From the NCBI RefSeq assembly GCF_000002235.5, contig NW_022145605.1, positions 31,049,274 to 31,113,273 on the forward strand: a DNA stretch of 64,000 nt, in the 5' to 3' direction. The DNA is from Strongylocentrotus purpuratus. Taxonomy: Eukaryota > Echinodermata > Echinoidea > Camarodonta > Strongylocentrotidae. Position 1 is the first letter of the stretch; every line of letters begins with the position of its first letter. This document shows, piece by piece, positions 38,485 through 52,600 of the stretch. Under the pieces are notes generated by a model. The model was given only the letters and a program-made list of their open reading frames with translations, made no database searches and had not been told where the DNA came from. A program made the translations under genes and the position numbers.

Positions 38485-41400
38485 CGACGACGAATACGAT
38501 GACGATGATGATGATGATGATGATGATAATGATTATGATGATGATAATGGTAATGATGGTGATGATGATGAAGATGATGAAGATGATGGTGGTGATGAAG
38601 ATGGTGATGATGATGATGATGGTGATGAAGATGATAGTAATGATGATGATGATGATGATGATGGTGGTAATGATGGTAGTAATGGTTATGGTAATGATGA
38701 TGATTATGATGATGAATACGAATACGATGATGATGATAATGATACTGATGATAATGATGATGATGATGAAGATGGTTGCGCCAATGCTATAATCTGTATC
38801 ATTCAATCAACCCAATACATTTCAGATTCTTGAGACTCTACTGAGCATCTGCAATGACCTGATGAACTCTGGCCAGGCCAGTCAGATGCAGGTCCTGGAC
38901 CGTGTAGTGAAGGGAACCATCCTGGGCTATCTCCTACCGGGTCTAGTCACAGCCCTACGTCATCCTAACCTGCGCAGTCTGGCCCTAGCTGAAGCCCTGG
39001 TCCCGCAAGTTGTCAGACTTGTGGTCCTCATCAGTCAGGTAAGAAGTCTGTAATCACAGATTCTGTTTTAAATTTGTTTTGAAATCACAACTTCATAAGT
39101 AGATGAAAACTTGCCATTTCTGTTCAACTCCTACAAGGACTTTTCATACCTGTGAAGACTCGAATGTTAACGATTCATATTGGTAACAAATTTTCATTAA
39201 CTATTGTTCATCATGGAAGGCAATGCAGCTATATCACCCAGTTATGATGGTAATGCATGTTTTATTTTGATTCCGTGGTAGTGTAATATTTTATGTCTGC
39301 ACTTTTATTCTGCAATGAATTAGTATTAGCTTTTTGCGTAGTTCTTAAGCCGTGCTTGTCCAGTCTTAATTATGTGGTACTTTATACATCATTTCTAAAA
39401 CATATTAATATACTTCCCCCCTAAATAAATGTATAAATAAAGGTATACGTACATGCAGGTAGGAACATGTAGGCGTAAAATGATTTAGATAACAAGATAA
39501 GAATGTGCAAGTTATAGTCCTAAATGAAAGAACAGTTAATAAGGCATTAATATCTCCAAACTTGGTCAAATTCAAGCAATAATATATCACTTCATGTGCA
39601 TATAACTTGTTTATAGACACGTTCAGATCTCAAAATTTCACCCATATACTTTTTTATTTGAATGTACTCTTCTGTTTGGCAGGTTGCCATGGCAATAGGA
39701 AACACTTCTTATCAGGAGAAGAAGATGGATAAGAACAGCTCTCAGCCCCATGATGTGGTCACAGACCTTCTCGCCAGTCACATCAAAGACAAGTGAGTTT
39801 CAATCTTCATAATATTCTCATGATACAAACTTGTACCCCCCCCTCAATGTTCCCCATGACATATGTATTGCCAAACATTTTTGTTCTCCTTCTTTGTTTG
39901 TGTACTTTTTGCCTTTGCAAACCCTAGACACTCCAGGGGGGCGTTTCACAAAACTTGTCACCAGTGACAAATGACAGTTTTTGTTATAAGCTACTGAAAT
40001 TCTTGCTTATGATTGGTGATCAGCAGATTTGTCACTGATTTTAGTCATTTGTCTTTGAAAAAAAGGCTTTGTGAAACAGGTCCCTAGTATCAACGGGTAA
40101 CTCTTAACAGCTGGTCATACCAGCCGTCCCTGTAAGTGTGCTCAGATGATGTTAGATACCTTTTGAAACCAAATTCATGTAACATCATCCATTGGCTACC
40201 AAAATGTCAAAATAATTCTAAGGTCAGGGATTTGAGCCCCAACACAGCACTTATATCATTCAGCAAGCCAATAATCTACATCTGCCCCTCATGACCCAGG
40301 TGCTGTAAGTGGGTATTTCTTGAAAGCACAGTGGCCGTGGTTAGGAGGGTACTCTCTAAAGTCCTTTGGAAGGGCATAGAGGTGTCTATTCTATTGAGAT
40401 ATGTGTTATAGAAGAACAGAATACAGTTGTTTTAACATATTTGTGGCTTACACCCAGTAAATAAGATGGATTAATCGATCTGTATTGAAAAAAACAAGTC
40501 AGAAAATATCTTGGAACCAGCAGGACTTTTTTCTGACTTGTTTTTTTAATACAGATCGATCAATCGATCTTATTTACTTGGTGTAAGCCACAAATATGTT
40601 TGAATAATTGAAATTTCTCCCAAGAAGCATTACATTTATAAAATAATACAGTTATTATTAACATTCTAAACCAGTTTGCCTGAAGTTCTTATTACTTATT
40701 ATCCTGTTTACATTTTTAGGAGTGAGAAAAATTGTGAGAACTACCTGACCAAGCTGCGAATCCCAGCCCCATGGGCTGCCGGTAAGACGGTGGAGACCAT
40801 TCACCCCGTTAGGGATAACTACAAGTTCAGGGAGACTGTACACATCCCCGGTGCAAGATGTCTGTATCTGAGGTTTGAGCCACGCTGTGCATCTCAGTAT
40901 GACTATGACAAGGTAATTTAATGCTCCGCTGTACTACTTGTAGCTACTTGCTCCCTCTATATAGAAAACAATGCCAAAGCGGTGCCTGTTGGTCCCCCAT
41001 GATCCTCTTTTTCGTATGGTAATTGAGAGCTGAGTTGATTAAATAACCACCTGTAAGTGACCACGCTGGGTGGTCTAATCCCTCCTGGCCAAACTAGTGC
41101 AGACTAGCTTTGAAGAGAGGATCAGTACTACAAAGTAAGAGAATAGCACTAAAGAAAGACATACATGTACATTAAACAGAGCTTTTTTATTCTCCACTCC
41201 TGAGAATGAAATACAAGAAATTACAGAACGCTGAAATCAAACTATATAAGTAGGAATCTATTCTCTTATTACTTGATGCAAAGCTCTTTTGACTGCAAGT
41301 TTTGAGGATCAATTTGTACAATTTTTTTTGTTTTTATTATCTATGCTTATTCTTATGCTGTAAATTTTCAATCTGGTCCTGTTATACTCTCACCTTATCC

Positions 41401-44400
41401 TAATTTCTAATTTTCAGTTTCAGTTTTAGTTTTTGTGTAGGTGGCAGCACTAATAAGGCATTTCCTTTCTAGCTGTTTCCTCATTCTCATAAATACTCAC
41501 TTTTCCCAATATTTTGTCCAGATTACCTTTTTGCTGTATATTTTATTTGTATGAATGTCTTTGTAATGTGTGTTATTTTGTCTTTATTCAGTATGTATGC
41601 GATACTGTATGTTATTTTATCTAAATGTTTTTTTTTATGACAAATGAAATAATTTTGACTATCTATCTATCTACATGTATATAGATCTAATGAAACTCCA
41701 TTTGCATTTGATATCACTGAAATCCAAAGCAAAACTCTCTTCAAAGCCCCCAAACTATGAAAATGTCAGACTTATTCCTAAGTAAAGAGTTGTCTTAGCA
41801 AATATTGTCATTTGGGAGCCAGAAGGGTGCTAATACATGTACCTCTACTTCCAAGGAAATAAACTTAATGGTCCACACTTTTATGGAGTGCCTGTTGCCA
41901 ACTCATTTACCCTGTACAGATTATTTTAATCCTTCAATGAAAAGTGTCCAAAAAAATAATTTTGCAATGAAATGGGAAGAAAAAGATAATATGAGTATGA
42001 ACTAAATTTTTAACAAAGTCTTTGGTATATTTTCTTTGTCATGAATATTGAAGGAGGAAGATGAAACCTAGCATTCCGTTGAAGTGTGAACTAAAATTAT
42101 TATTTAGTCTGGACTTAGTCCCGGCTTAACTTATGAGAATACCACCCACTGCCTTTTCAGCTCTCAACAGTTGAAATGTTAGAAAGGGTCTCACTCAATG
42201 TGATTTGGGGTAGTCGGGCTAACTCGGACCTGGGGAGGTTGCAAATACGGGGCCAAGTTGTTCCGGCATGATTGAATTTTTAAAGAAATCTTTTAGGGTT
42301 ATGGTTAGGTTTTAGGGTTAGGTTTAGGTTTGGGGTTTAGGGTTAGGGTAGGGTTTAGCATAAGGGTTAGGGTAAAAGTTAGGGTATGCTGGGACAACTT
42401 GGGTTAGGGTTACCCACCCAGGCAATAATCTAAGAGTCAGTGAACACGTATTTCCTCAAAATATAAATGCAGTTATTCATTTTTTGTCTTCCTAAAATGT
42501 ATAAATTATTATTAAGATTTGTTTATTACCAATGTAACTATGTTTTGTATACATTTTACATTGTATTCGTTATTATGTATTGTATTTTGTTGGAAATGAA
42601 AAAATAAAAATGAAAAATGAAATGAAATGTTATTTTCTTTCTCATTTTTTCCAACTTAGGTCGTGATCTATGCTGGACCCAACACCAATTCCAGGAAAGT
42701 GGTGGAGTATGGAGGCAACACTTATGGGTATGGAAGCAGGAGTGTGCTTGGGTCAGGCTGGCCCAAAGACTTGGTCAAGGTAAGGCAATTCTGGCGACAC
42801 AACGTCCAATGTCCAAGATTATCAACCGATTGATTGCTTGATTGATTGATTGATTGAAGGATAGATCGCTTGATTGATTGATTGGTTGATAAATTGATAT
42901 ATAAAGTGCATATTAGAAAAAAGTGTACCCAACTTTCATAGGTTATAACCTACATGTATGTGACTCTTGAATCATATATCATGGTACAGGGTAATTACTA
43001 ATTTTTTTTTGTTGTTGTAAAATAACCATTTCAGGTCTTCTTTATTCTTTTCTTCATAATAATATAAGCATATTCACATTTTTAGCATTCGCCTCCATTT
43101 CTGGAGGGATATACATGGTTTTCTAATATTTTCTTCTATTTGTAAACGATAACTTAATAGGTAAACAGGGTAATTACTAATTAATACTCTGTCTAATGTT
43201 ACCATATTCATAATTGTGTTGCCACGTATGAATGAGCAGCAGGCTTTTCAAAAAGTATTGTAAAATTCGTCTTGTACCAAGTTTGGGCTGAAGCAATGAA
43301 TGTGGGTCAAAATCCATTATGTTTGTGTTTTCTCATTCCAAAATAACTGCTCACTTTTTTACATTGACTAATTATGCAGTTGAAAAGAAAAGGTGTAAAT
43401 ATCAACTCAGACTCAAGGAATTGCTCATTATAAGACAAATTTATGATAATCTCTTTGTTATGATGATAACAATCTTGACTTTATTTGCATCCCTTGTTTA
43501 AGGTAACTCTTCTCATTGATACAAAATGGATCAAGTTTATTAGGGATGGTATCTTTTTTTATGAAAGTCTACTGTCAATTTCTTTGATACTTATTATAAT
43601 GTGTTCATTTTTGCTTTTGGGTTTAATAACCTTTGACTTTTCATTCGCTATTAGAGATGAACATTCTATGCTCCTTACGCATGTTAAATAGTACAGCGGA
43701 CAAGTGAGCAGAAAGATATCATGGGACAAAAAATTTGAAGGCTGTTCAAACTAATTGAAGGTTATCGTATGGATTGAAACGGGGTTATGTGAAAGCCTAG
43801 ATACATTGCATCATTTTAACGATGTAGCACGTGGCAAAATCAAACTTTAAAATGATTTAAGACCGAACAAGCTCATGCATATAATATGGCCTGACCCACA
43901 TTCGTTCCATCAGCCCAAACTTGGTACAAGGCGATTTTGACAACAATTTTTAAAGAGCCTGGTGCTCAGTGACCCATGACAGAAATCTTATGAATAGGGT
44001 ATCATTGGACAGAAAATAATTTACTTTTCATCATGACATAGATTTCAAAGTCATATTAGTTATGACTTTTTAATAAGCTGCTAAAGTTGGGTACACTTTT
44101 TTTTAAAATGCACACTGTATAGAAAGAGAGAGGGATAGAGGGAGGGAGATGTGATGTGGGGTTTGCGTGTGTGTGTGTGTGGATGGGACTGGTTGTATGG
44201 GTATGTATCCTCATCAGAGTGCAGCAAACAAAATACCAGGCACCTTCCTCTTTCATCTCTATCTCCACATCATCTCCTACTCCTCCACATATTCTTCCTC
44301 TTGCTCCCCTCCTCTTGCTCCCCTCCTCTCCATTCTCCTCTGCTCCCCTCTTCCTCTTCCTCTTGAACCTTCTCCCCTTCTCCCCCTCCTCTTCCGCCTC

Positions 44401-47400
44401 TCCCCTCCTCTCCTCATCCTCCTCTTGCACCTCTACCACCCCTACTCCTCCTCCTACTATTCCATCTCCTTCTCCTCCTCCTCTGCACGTGCACCTCCTC
44501 CGCCCCCTTCATCATAATTATTGCTTATCATCAATGACTACATCATCTTGGAACTGTTGGCCTTTGACACATTTCAAAGTAATTGTAACTTGTGCCTTAC
44601 ACGGAAACAAAAAGATTAAGATTTCACTTTCTGTTGCAAGTAGGTGTGGCATGATATGCTTGGATGACTCGGTGAAAGTGTAACTTTCACTGTCTTTCTA
44701 AAGAATAGGTTCTTTACATGTTATTCTAGGAAGGTATTAAAAATGTAATGTACACAAAATATAATACATCTCAGTATAACAATGTTTGAAATGCTATTGT
44801 TATCTAAGAAATATCAGAATGTCCCATACATTTCATAAAAAGTTCATGTTTCTCAAGTTTCTCAGTGTGACAATATCCTGACTGATAAAAGTGAAATCCA
44901 CGACAAATAACACCTAGATTGGTTTCCCAGTGACATTTGAAAGCATACCTTGTTTACATCTACAGCGAAATAGAATACAACAATGCTTACACATTCAAGA
45001 TAAGATTACAGCTTTTAATAGCGACCCAGCCTCCCTTCATTTATTTTAAATAGTTATTTTATTACGGTGTTTGTAGCACTGATAATACCAGCACATTCGG
45101 CCTTCACTTTACAGGAAAAGTCCCCCTCGGTTGGTTTTAACAAGAGTACATGTAGGCTTATAAGAAGGCACATCTGTATAAAAGATTGAGAAGATAGTCC
45201 CCTAAAATATAGGAAAAAATTGCATTTTAAAATTTGAAATCAATCAAATGTTAGCTGGTACGGATGGTTCCCCTCTAATTGATTTTTTGTGCACCTCTCA
45301 GGGCGCGACAAACCCGCTTGCCCGACGTCCCGGGGCAACCAAATTGAGCCGTCGGGCAAGTAAATCAAATTATCACTTGCCCGATTCGGGCAAGTGATAC
45401 TTTTACAGTAATTTCCTAGTGTCCAAGAACTCTACCATTCACCCGTCAACTTCTTACCCGTCGTCAAAATCCAGAAGCAAAAAAGCGATCGTTCCGATTT
45501 CGAAAAAACTTCACAGACAGCTAGCCAGCTCAGCTAGCTCAGCGCGCATGCAACAGTGACACTTCAAGCCATGAATGCCGCTCCGCCTCCACGCACGGCC
45601 GGCCGTGAGCTAGCTAGAGACAGCTAGCGCGATCGTACCAGCTGCGAGCTTATTCGCGCTCTCTCTCTCTAGCTCTGCAGGCCGCACCGACAGGCCTTTG
45701 CTATTCTCTGATTGCCGATTGGTTGAATCACGCCAAATATGACGTCATTATTCTAGGGAAATGAACACGTGCGAATCGGAATGGAATAAACAACAGGGAT
45801 TTTCTAGTAAGTACAAAAAGTCAAATGTTTGATATTTATTCATAATGACTGTTAATGATTGTGAACATATTATTTAAAACTCGCTGCTCATATAAATCAG
45901 ATGAATGTTTTTGTCTCGTTTTCAATTTATTACTGCGGTCTCAAGATCCGACCGAGCGAGTCATTTTGATAATAGTATCGAGACCCCCAGAATATAAGCC
46001 GTTGTTGTTTTGTTTTCATGGTTTTAGCGACGTTGTTTAGTCTAGTTTTCGCATACTTATCCGAGATTTATCGTAAAATATCTTCAATATTATTATTTAG
46101 TAAGAATTTACAAATTTTGGCATGATATTTATAGCAGTGAATGATGAAATAAAAATGTCCGTACTTTATTTAAAATAGTTGATTACCCATTATTTACATG
46201 ACGTTTCTTGATGGAAGAGTTGACCCAAATTATTAACAGCTGAAAATTAGCCTACGTTTCCAAATGACAGCGGCTTGCACAGACACACATGTGATGTTGC
46301 ACCATGGTACATGTGGCTACCATTAATGACATGTTTGTATCATATTTTTTACAACAGGGTCATTATGCTTTTTTACATGACTGAATATTAAAAACTTAAA
46401 CCTGCTTGAACCATTCTACCTTGCCGAGATTCATGTGAATCTGATTATTTATGGAGAATCAATAAAATGCGTTTTTTAAACCTTCAACCATCCTTTGTTG
46501 ACCATTTTCTTTGACATATTAGGTTATTATTCAGTACAGTTACACTGTACATGTATGTGCATTAATTTGCTATCTAAAACACTAACTTATCATTACGAGA
46601 TAATAAATGCTTTAACCTCGAGTCCTTTTTCGCTTTAAAGTTTTGGGCAAGTGGAAATATTGTTTGGGCAAGTAAATTGAAAACCCACTTGCCCAACAGG
46701 GCAAGTGGTGAAAAAAATTCTTGTAGCACCCTGGGAGGCTCCCATTTATTCTTTACTAATATAAAGATTTCAAGAGATGTGATTCTTTATTTATTCATTC
46801 ATTAATTAATTTATTTATTGTACAAACCAGTTCAGAGGTGCTAGCTAGCAAGATTACAAAATTTCCCATTTGATTGATTACAACTTTTAAAAATTCATAA
46901 CTTTCTAAATCCTTTATCAGGTTTTGATCACACTGTTGTGACCTGTTTCTCTTATTTTTCTGCTTTTAGTTAAATCAAGTTGATATCATGGGGGATTTCC
47001 CCTTTTTATGACAGGCTTTCCACATTTTGTGGTTTGGCGCAATAACTTTTGATTCAAAGCCCAATTAAATTTATGCCAGATCATGATGCATGCATGAATA
47101 GATGAAGATTTTTTTTTGCACACACTGCTTCCATTTCAAAGCCCAATTAAATTTATGCCAGATCATGATGCATGCATGAATAGATGAAGATTTTTTTTTG
47201 CACACACTGCTTCCATTTCTGCTTCATGACTAAATTGCAATTGATGTCAGGAGTTATAAAAAAAAGGAACATAAGCGTCACAATCCTTAAATTAGCAACA
47301 CATTTAGGATTCAAGTTAAGTGTTTATTCAATCTCTGTTGAGGCTAGGTACACAATTTGCAAATTGTATCTTTTGAGTTTTATATACATAAAATAAATAT

Positions 47401-49602
47401 CAGGTCTTATATTAATCCAAGGCCACCAAGGCCATGGCCTTAGATGCCCCTCTCATTGGCCTTGGAGATTTGTTGTGCCCTTTCCCATTCTTCCTATTTG
47501 TGCTGTAATATAGGAATGTGCCCTACAGAAAAGTGGCCTTGCCCTAAAAATATTGAAATTTAAGGCCTGAAATATAGAAATTATTACCCGGTAAATACAT
47601 CACAAATATTTGATCAAATTACCTGTTCTATCTGCAAGGATCATGTACAGTATGCATTACACCCCAAAAAATGTACAAGTATATGTATCTGTAGAGTTGA
47701 TGTTAAAGGTAAAGACCAGCAATGGTCATGCGATTGCATTGTGAAAGAAACGTTGTGGAATCGATCAGAAAAGGTTGATCATCTAGCATCTAGCATCTGC
47801 AAGGTTCTGGAATCATCAAAATGATAAGAAATTTGGCCCATTCTTCGTAAAGTTACAAGCACTATACACAGAAAGATGTATATGGGACTACCCTATCTCT
47901 CTCACACGACCATGAGAGAAATAAATTTACCAAATATATGAATTAGTAGGCGGTTTCCCGGCAAATTTTTTATCATCATGTATTAGTCAAAACATATTCT
48001 TTCACATCATTGGTAATGAGAGCTTCCATTTCATTTTTTGAAATTGGGGCGTTACCAATACTGGTCTTTACCTTTAATGGTACATGTATACATGTAATTT
48101 CATCTATTGTGACAGATGTACATGTACAATGTACCATAGACTTACAGTGTATGATCCCTTCAAAACCAATTGTAAGATTTGTATGTGTAAGGTAAATTAT
48201 CCCTTTTTGGGGAAGGGGGGGGGGGGTAGCAGGGGTGCCTCTTGATATCTATTAAAAGTTTCCTGCCAAGTCTTGTACAATTCATTTTTGATTGACAATG
48301 GTAAAAAAATATCAGTACAGTCAAACATGCTTCAGACCACCTGGATAGAAAGACCATCTGTTTAGATATGAAGACCACATTTCCCCCCCCCCTTGAAAGT
48401 GGTTTCTCTTTGAAACATGTACATGTAGTACACAAGCCTTTACATAAAGACCACCTGCCTACATGTGCATAATAATAATATATGATTCTTATATAGCGCA
48501 CATATCGAAACCACTTTTCTTGACTACCTTGAGCTGTCTTTATATATAAAGGTTTGGCTGTGTTTGTTTGACAATTCTCTGTCTGACCTGCTTTAAGATT
48601 CAAGGAATTTGAATCAAATAAACAAAGGTGTAATAGGATGTGGTGGCTTCTTTGTCAGAACCTGTAAAGGAAAACTCATTATTCTATGGACACACAATAC
48701 CTTGTGACTCAGCTTATGAATATTTCTACTCTCTGATGTAATTGTCATGCTTTATCAACTGTAACCCTTAACCATACTTGTTCAAATTTGTTTGCATACA
48801 CTATGATTTGTTTCATTTGGGATAGTTAAGTATGGGGCATTGTTGTATGAAATTTAGAGGAAATAATTATTTTCACACAAAGAGTTTTTTTTCTAATGCA
48901 TATCCCCCAGTGAGTCTTCTGTTTGTAAACAGCAAGCACATCTATTACACTTCTTTTAGATATAAAACTCACTAAAGTCTAATTGATCTGTGAGTAGCAT
49001 ATTGTAAGTCTCTTTTAACATATACAAATCTATACATGTATATGCGTTTCTTTGTGCAGTATACACGTACGTGACAGTTAAGTATGTACATGTAGCAATG
49101 TTGTATTAAATTTAGAGTAAACATTTGTTTTCATGCAAAAAGTTTTGTTTCATGTACCATGGAAATATGTACGTACTAAAAACTTTAACACAAATAATAA
49201 ACCCAAATTACTAGTATTACCCAGGCAATCACACTCTTTCTGAAGTTAAAAATAACAATTTTACAAAATATAATACAGTCCTGTAAATCTGTAATCCTCA
49301 TTGTTCTCAATGAAAATCAACATCATTTGTCCTAAAACTATACTTGGACCATTTTACAAAAACTTATTAAAAAAAAGAAAGAAATAGTAATGAATATTTC
49401 AGTAACCTATTGAACCACTTCAAAACTGTTGATAGTACCTGTAAAGATCTGGTATTAAAGATTTATTGTCAAATTGAAAATTTGAAATGAGGTAAAGAGT
49501 TGGAACTTGAAAGAGGAGACCAATGCAGACCATTATATGATTTGATTTATCGCCCAGGCTAAATTTAGTTCATGCTTTGGATTACCTGTCAGACAAATTA
49601 CT

Positions 49603-49643
<41 letters not shown>

Positions 49644-52600
49644 GGGGGGAGGGGTTCAAAGTGCGTCCTACAGTACATGTATATGCAATATATTACAATT
49701 TAGCTTTATCAAACCATTTCATAACTTCAAGTAGCATCTGTAAAGGTCTGGCAAAACAGATTTATTGTCATATTTTTGCTGGGTCATAAACAAGGGGAAA
49801 GTCATCAATTTCATGTCCAGATGGTAATGCATGAAACATTATACACCTACAGTGCTTTTGCCTTATCCTTTATATATTTTGTATACTACTCTGCATGTAC
49901 ATATGTACATGTATAGAGCCTGCAAATACAAGAAGTAAATCAAGAGTACGGAATATATGTTCAAACTGTATATTTTATTAGATACAGCTTATTATGATAT
50001 ACAGTAAGTAATGTACAAATGGATTTAACAAAGAGAAAAAATATAAAATAACTGGCCAACCCCTTTTTTCTCTGCCCTCTTAGATTGACTATAAAAAGAA
50101 CAAACTACCCAGAAATTTATGTATTTTCTGTTGAGAGCTGAAAGGATGTTAACTCTATTCAAAATGATTTGAGTTGACACTAAACACCCTTCGGGCTTTG
50201 GGTTGACGATATGAATGATATATGATCACAGAAGTACATACATGTATAACCATGGGCGTAAATTTGTAATTGATACCTATTGTTCAGGGGGGATGATCTA
50301 TTCATTCATCCCCCCCCCTGAACAATAGGTATTACGTAAGGATTGACGCCCATACATATAACAGACCAAAGGTTCAATTAGATACGATAGTCCTTACATC
50401 CTGTAAGTTATCCCTTTGAAGGAATCAGGGACCAGTTTCACAAAACCTTTTTTCAATGACAAATGACGAAAATCAGTGACAAATCTGTTGATAACCAATC
50501 GGAAGTTAGGATTTCAGTAGCTCATAACAAAAATTGTCATTTGTCACTGATGACAAGTTTTGTGAAACGCCCCCCTGTAGTTAGAAAATAATTTGTTTAC
50601 CAGTAGTCTGAACTTCATCTCATATCTTTTACATTTCTTCTGTTGGGAGCCAGAAGGCATTAAAGATGAAGTTGAGTTCTGGGGGGTGTTTCACAAAGAT
50701 TCTAAGTCGAACTTAACTCTAAGTTGAACTTAAAAGTTATGGAGAGCCATTTGTAGCCTTAAAATAAAATATATTCAAAAGCGAAAAATCAAGTATTTTA
50801 GACTTTCCATAAATTCCACATCAAGAACATGAAATCTCCCATGATAATAGAAAATATGAATAATTTGAATCAACATTTTATGCCTTTTGAAAAAACTTTT
50901 ACAAAATATTTTCAAGGATGCTAATGGCTTTCCATAACTTTTAAGTCCAACTTAGAGATAAGTTCAACTTAGGATCTTTGTGAAACACCTCCCTGGTCAT
51001 GCGATTGCATTGTGAAAGAAACGTTGTGGAATCGACCAGAAAAGGTTGATCATCTAGCGTATAAGAATTTGTGTGTATTGCAAGGTTCTGGAATCATCAA
51101 AATGATAAGAAATTGGCCAAGTCTTTGTAAAGTTACAAACACTGTACACAGAAAGATGTATATGGGACTACACGAACACAGGGCGTAAAAACCTACCCCC
51201 CCCCCCCCCCCCGAGTTTTATGATGTACATGACATATTTAGAATATGAAGGCATTTGAAGAGCCATGCTTTTCAGGGAACATGTCTCATCTGATGTTCTT
51301 CCACACTTGCATAATAAGAATAATAACGCTCACAAATTTTTTTTTCACCTCTTCCCAGAACTCAACCTTCTCTTTAATTCTGAGTAAAATTGTATTACTT
51401 AAACGCTCTTCTGTCTCCAAATAGATGGTACAAGGAGTGAAATCTGATGTGAAGTTGAACTACAGTTAGTTTAATAGTGATACTGAGCTGTATGGAACAT
51501 AGGTAGCGATGTATTTACAAATGATAATAATTTCCACTTTCTGCATACACCTGTACAGTATGTAGATTGTTGCAGTTTTCACGTTCAACATCAGATTGGA
51601 AGACATATATCCATACATGTACATGCATGTGCCTATGATAATTGCATGTTTAAATTTCAACAACAAATTAGAAGCTACATGTACATTATATACACAGGTT
51701 CATAAATACCAATACCGGTAACCAAAATCTTCCGCCCTGATTTTTACAAGTGGTGCGGTATTGTAGAATCTCCTTTATCACCACATAGTCATTGGCAATT
51801 TACCAAAAAATTTAGCAGCCCATAATAAGTATATGTGGATTATTATTATTATTATTATTAGTTCATAGCAGCTCTCCCTTCCCCCTACCTCCCGAAAAAC
51901 CATCATTAACATTAAGTGAAATTTGTTGTCGCAAACATATCTGGTTGATGGTATACTCGGTCATACAAAAGCTTTGAGGTGGTCACTGAAGTCATAGGAA
52001 ATGATTTGATGCCAAATATGAAGATGGTTAAAGAGATGACAGAGGCAAGAAATGTCAATAAAATGGGCACATCATACTCCAATCAGAGCATATCGAGGGT
52101 TCAGTGACACAAAGACGTAACTCCATATTTGCCAAAATGAGTATTTGATATCAAAATGTCCAGAAAAATGTGGGCTTTCCAGGAAACACAAAGACTTAAC
52201 TCCACTCATCACCCCATTGAAGTCAATGGCTAGTGAAACATAGACTTACATGTAACTCCTTAAGGCCCAAGTGCTCAGTGACACATAAACCGCTTTTTCT
52301 CAGAATGGCCAAAACGGAGTTACGTCTTTGTGTCACTGACCCCTTGATATCGAATAATAACATAAGAGTAAGAAGGATGGGTACAGTACATCACACAGAT
52401 GCTGATGCCATGTCCTGAGTAAGCTCTGTTTTGACACCGCTGGAATAGCTCTTGTCCAAGGAGGAACCATCTCTCTGGTCCTTCCCGATCGACCTGGCAA
52501 ATCGGGACAGCTCTGGTATGTTATACCACTGGCACTTGATCATGAAACCAAAGATTGGTTTGAAGATGGGGTGCCTCGCCGCATAGATGATCGGATTGAC

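Noticed and set aside
38294..38806. Long open frames on both strands over 38.2-38.8 kb
   Set aside because: They only translate a GAT/ATC microsatellite; a triplet repeat without stops is open in several frames.
44056..44683. Several 70-175 codon frames over the CTCCTC tract
   Set aside because: Low-complexity Pro/Ser/Leu or Glu/Lys/Arg runs from a polypyrimidine repeat, no splice support.
49604..49655. Poly-G run as a biological signal
   Set aside because: Very long homopolymers may be sequencing or assembly artefacts; listed as a repeat only.
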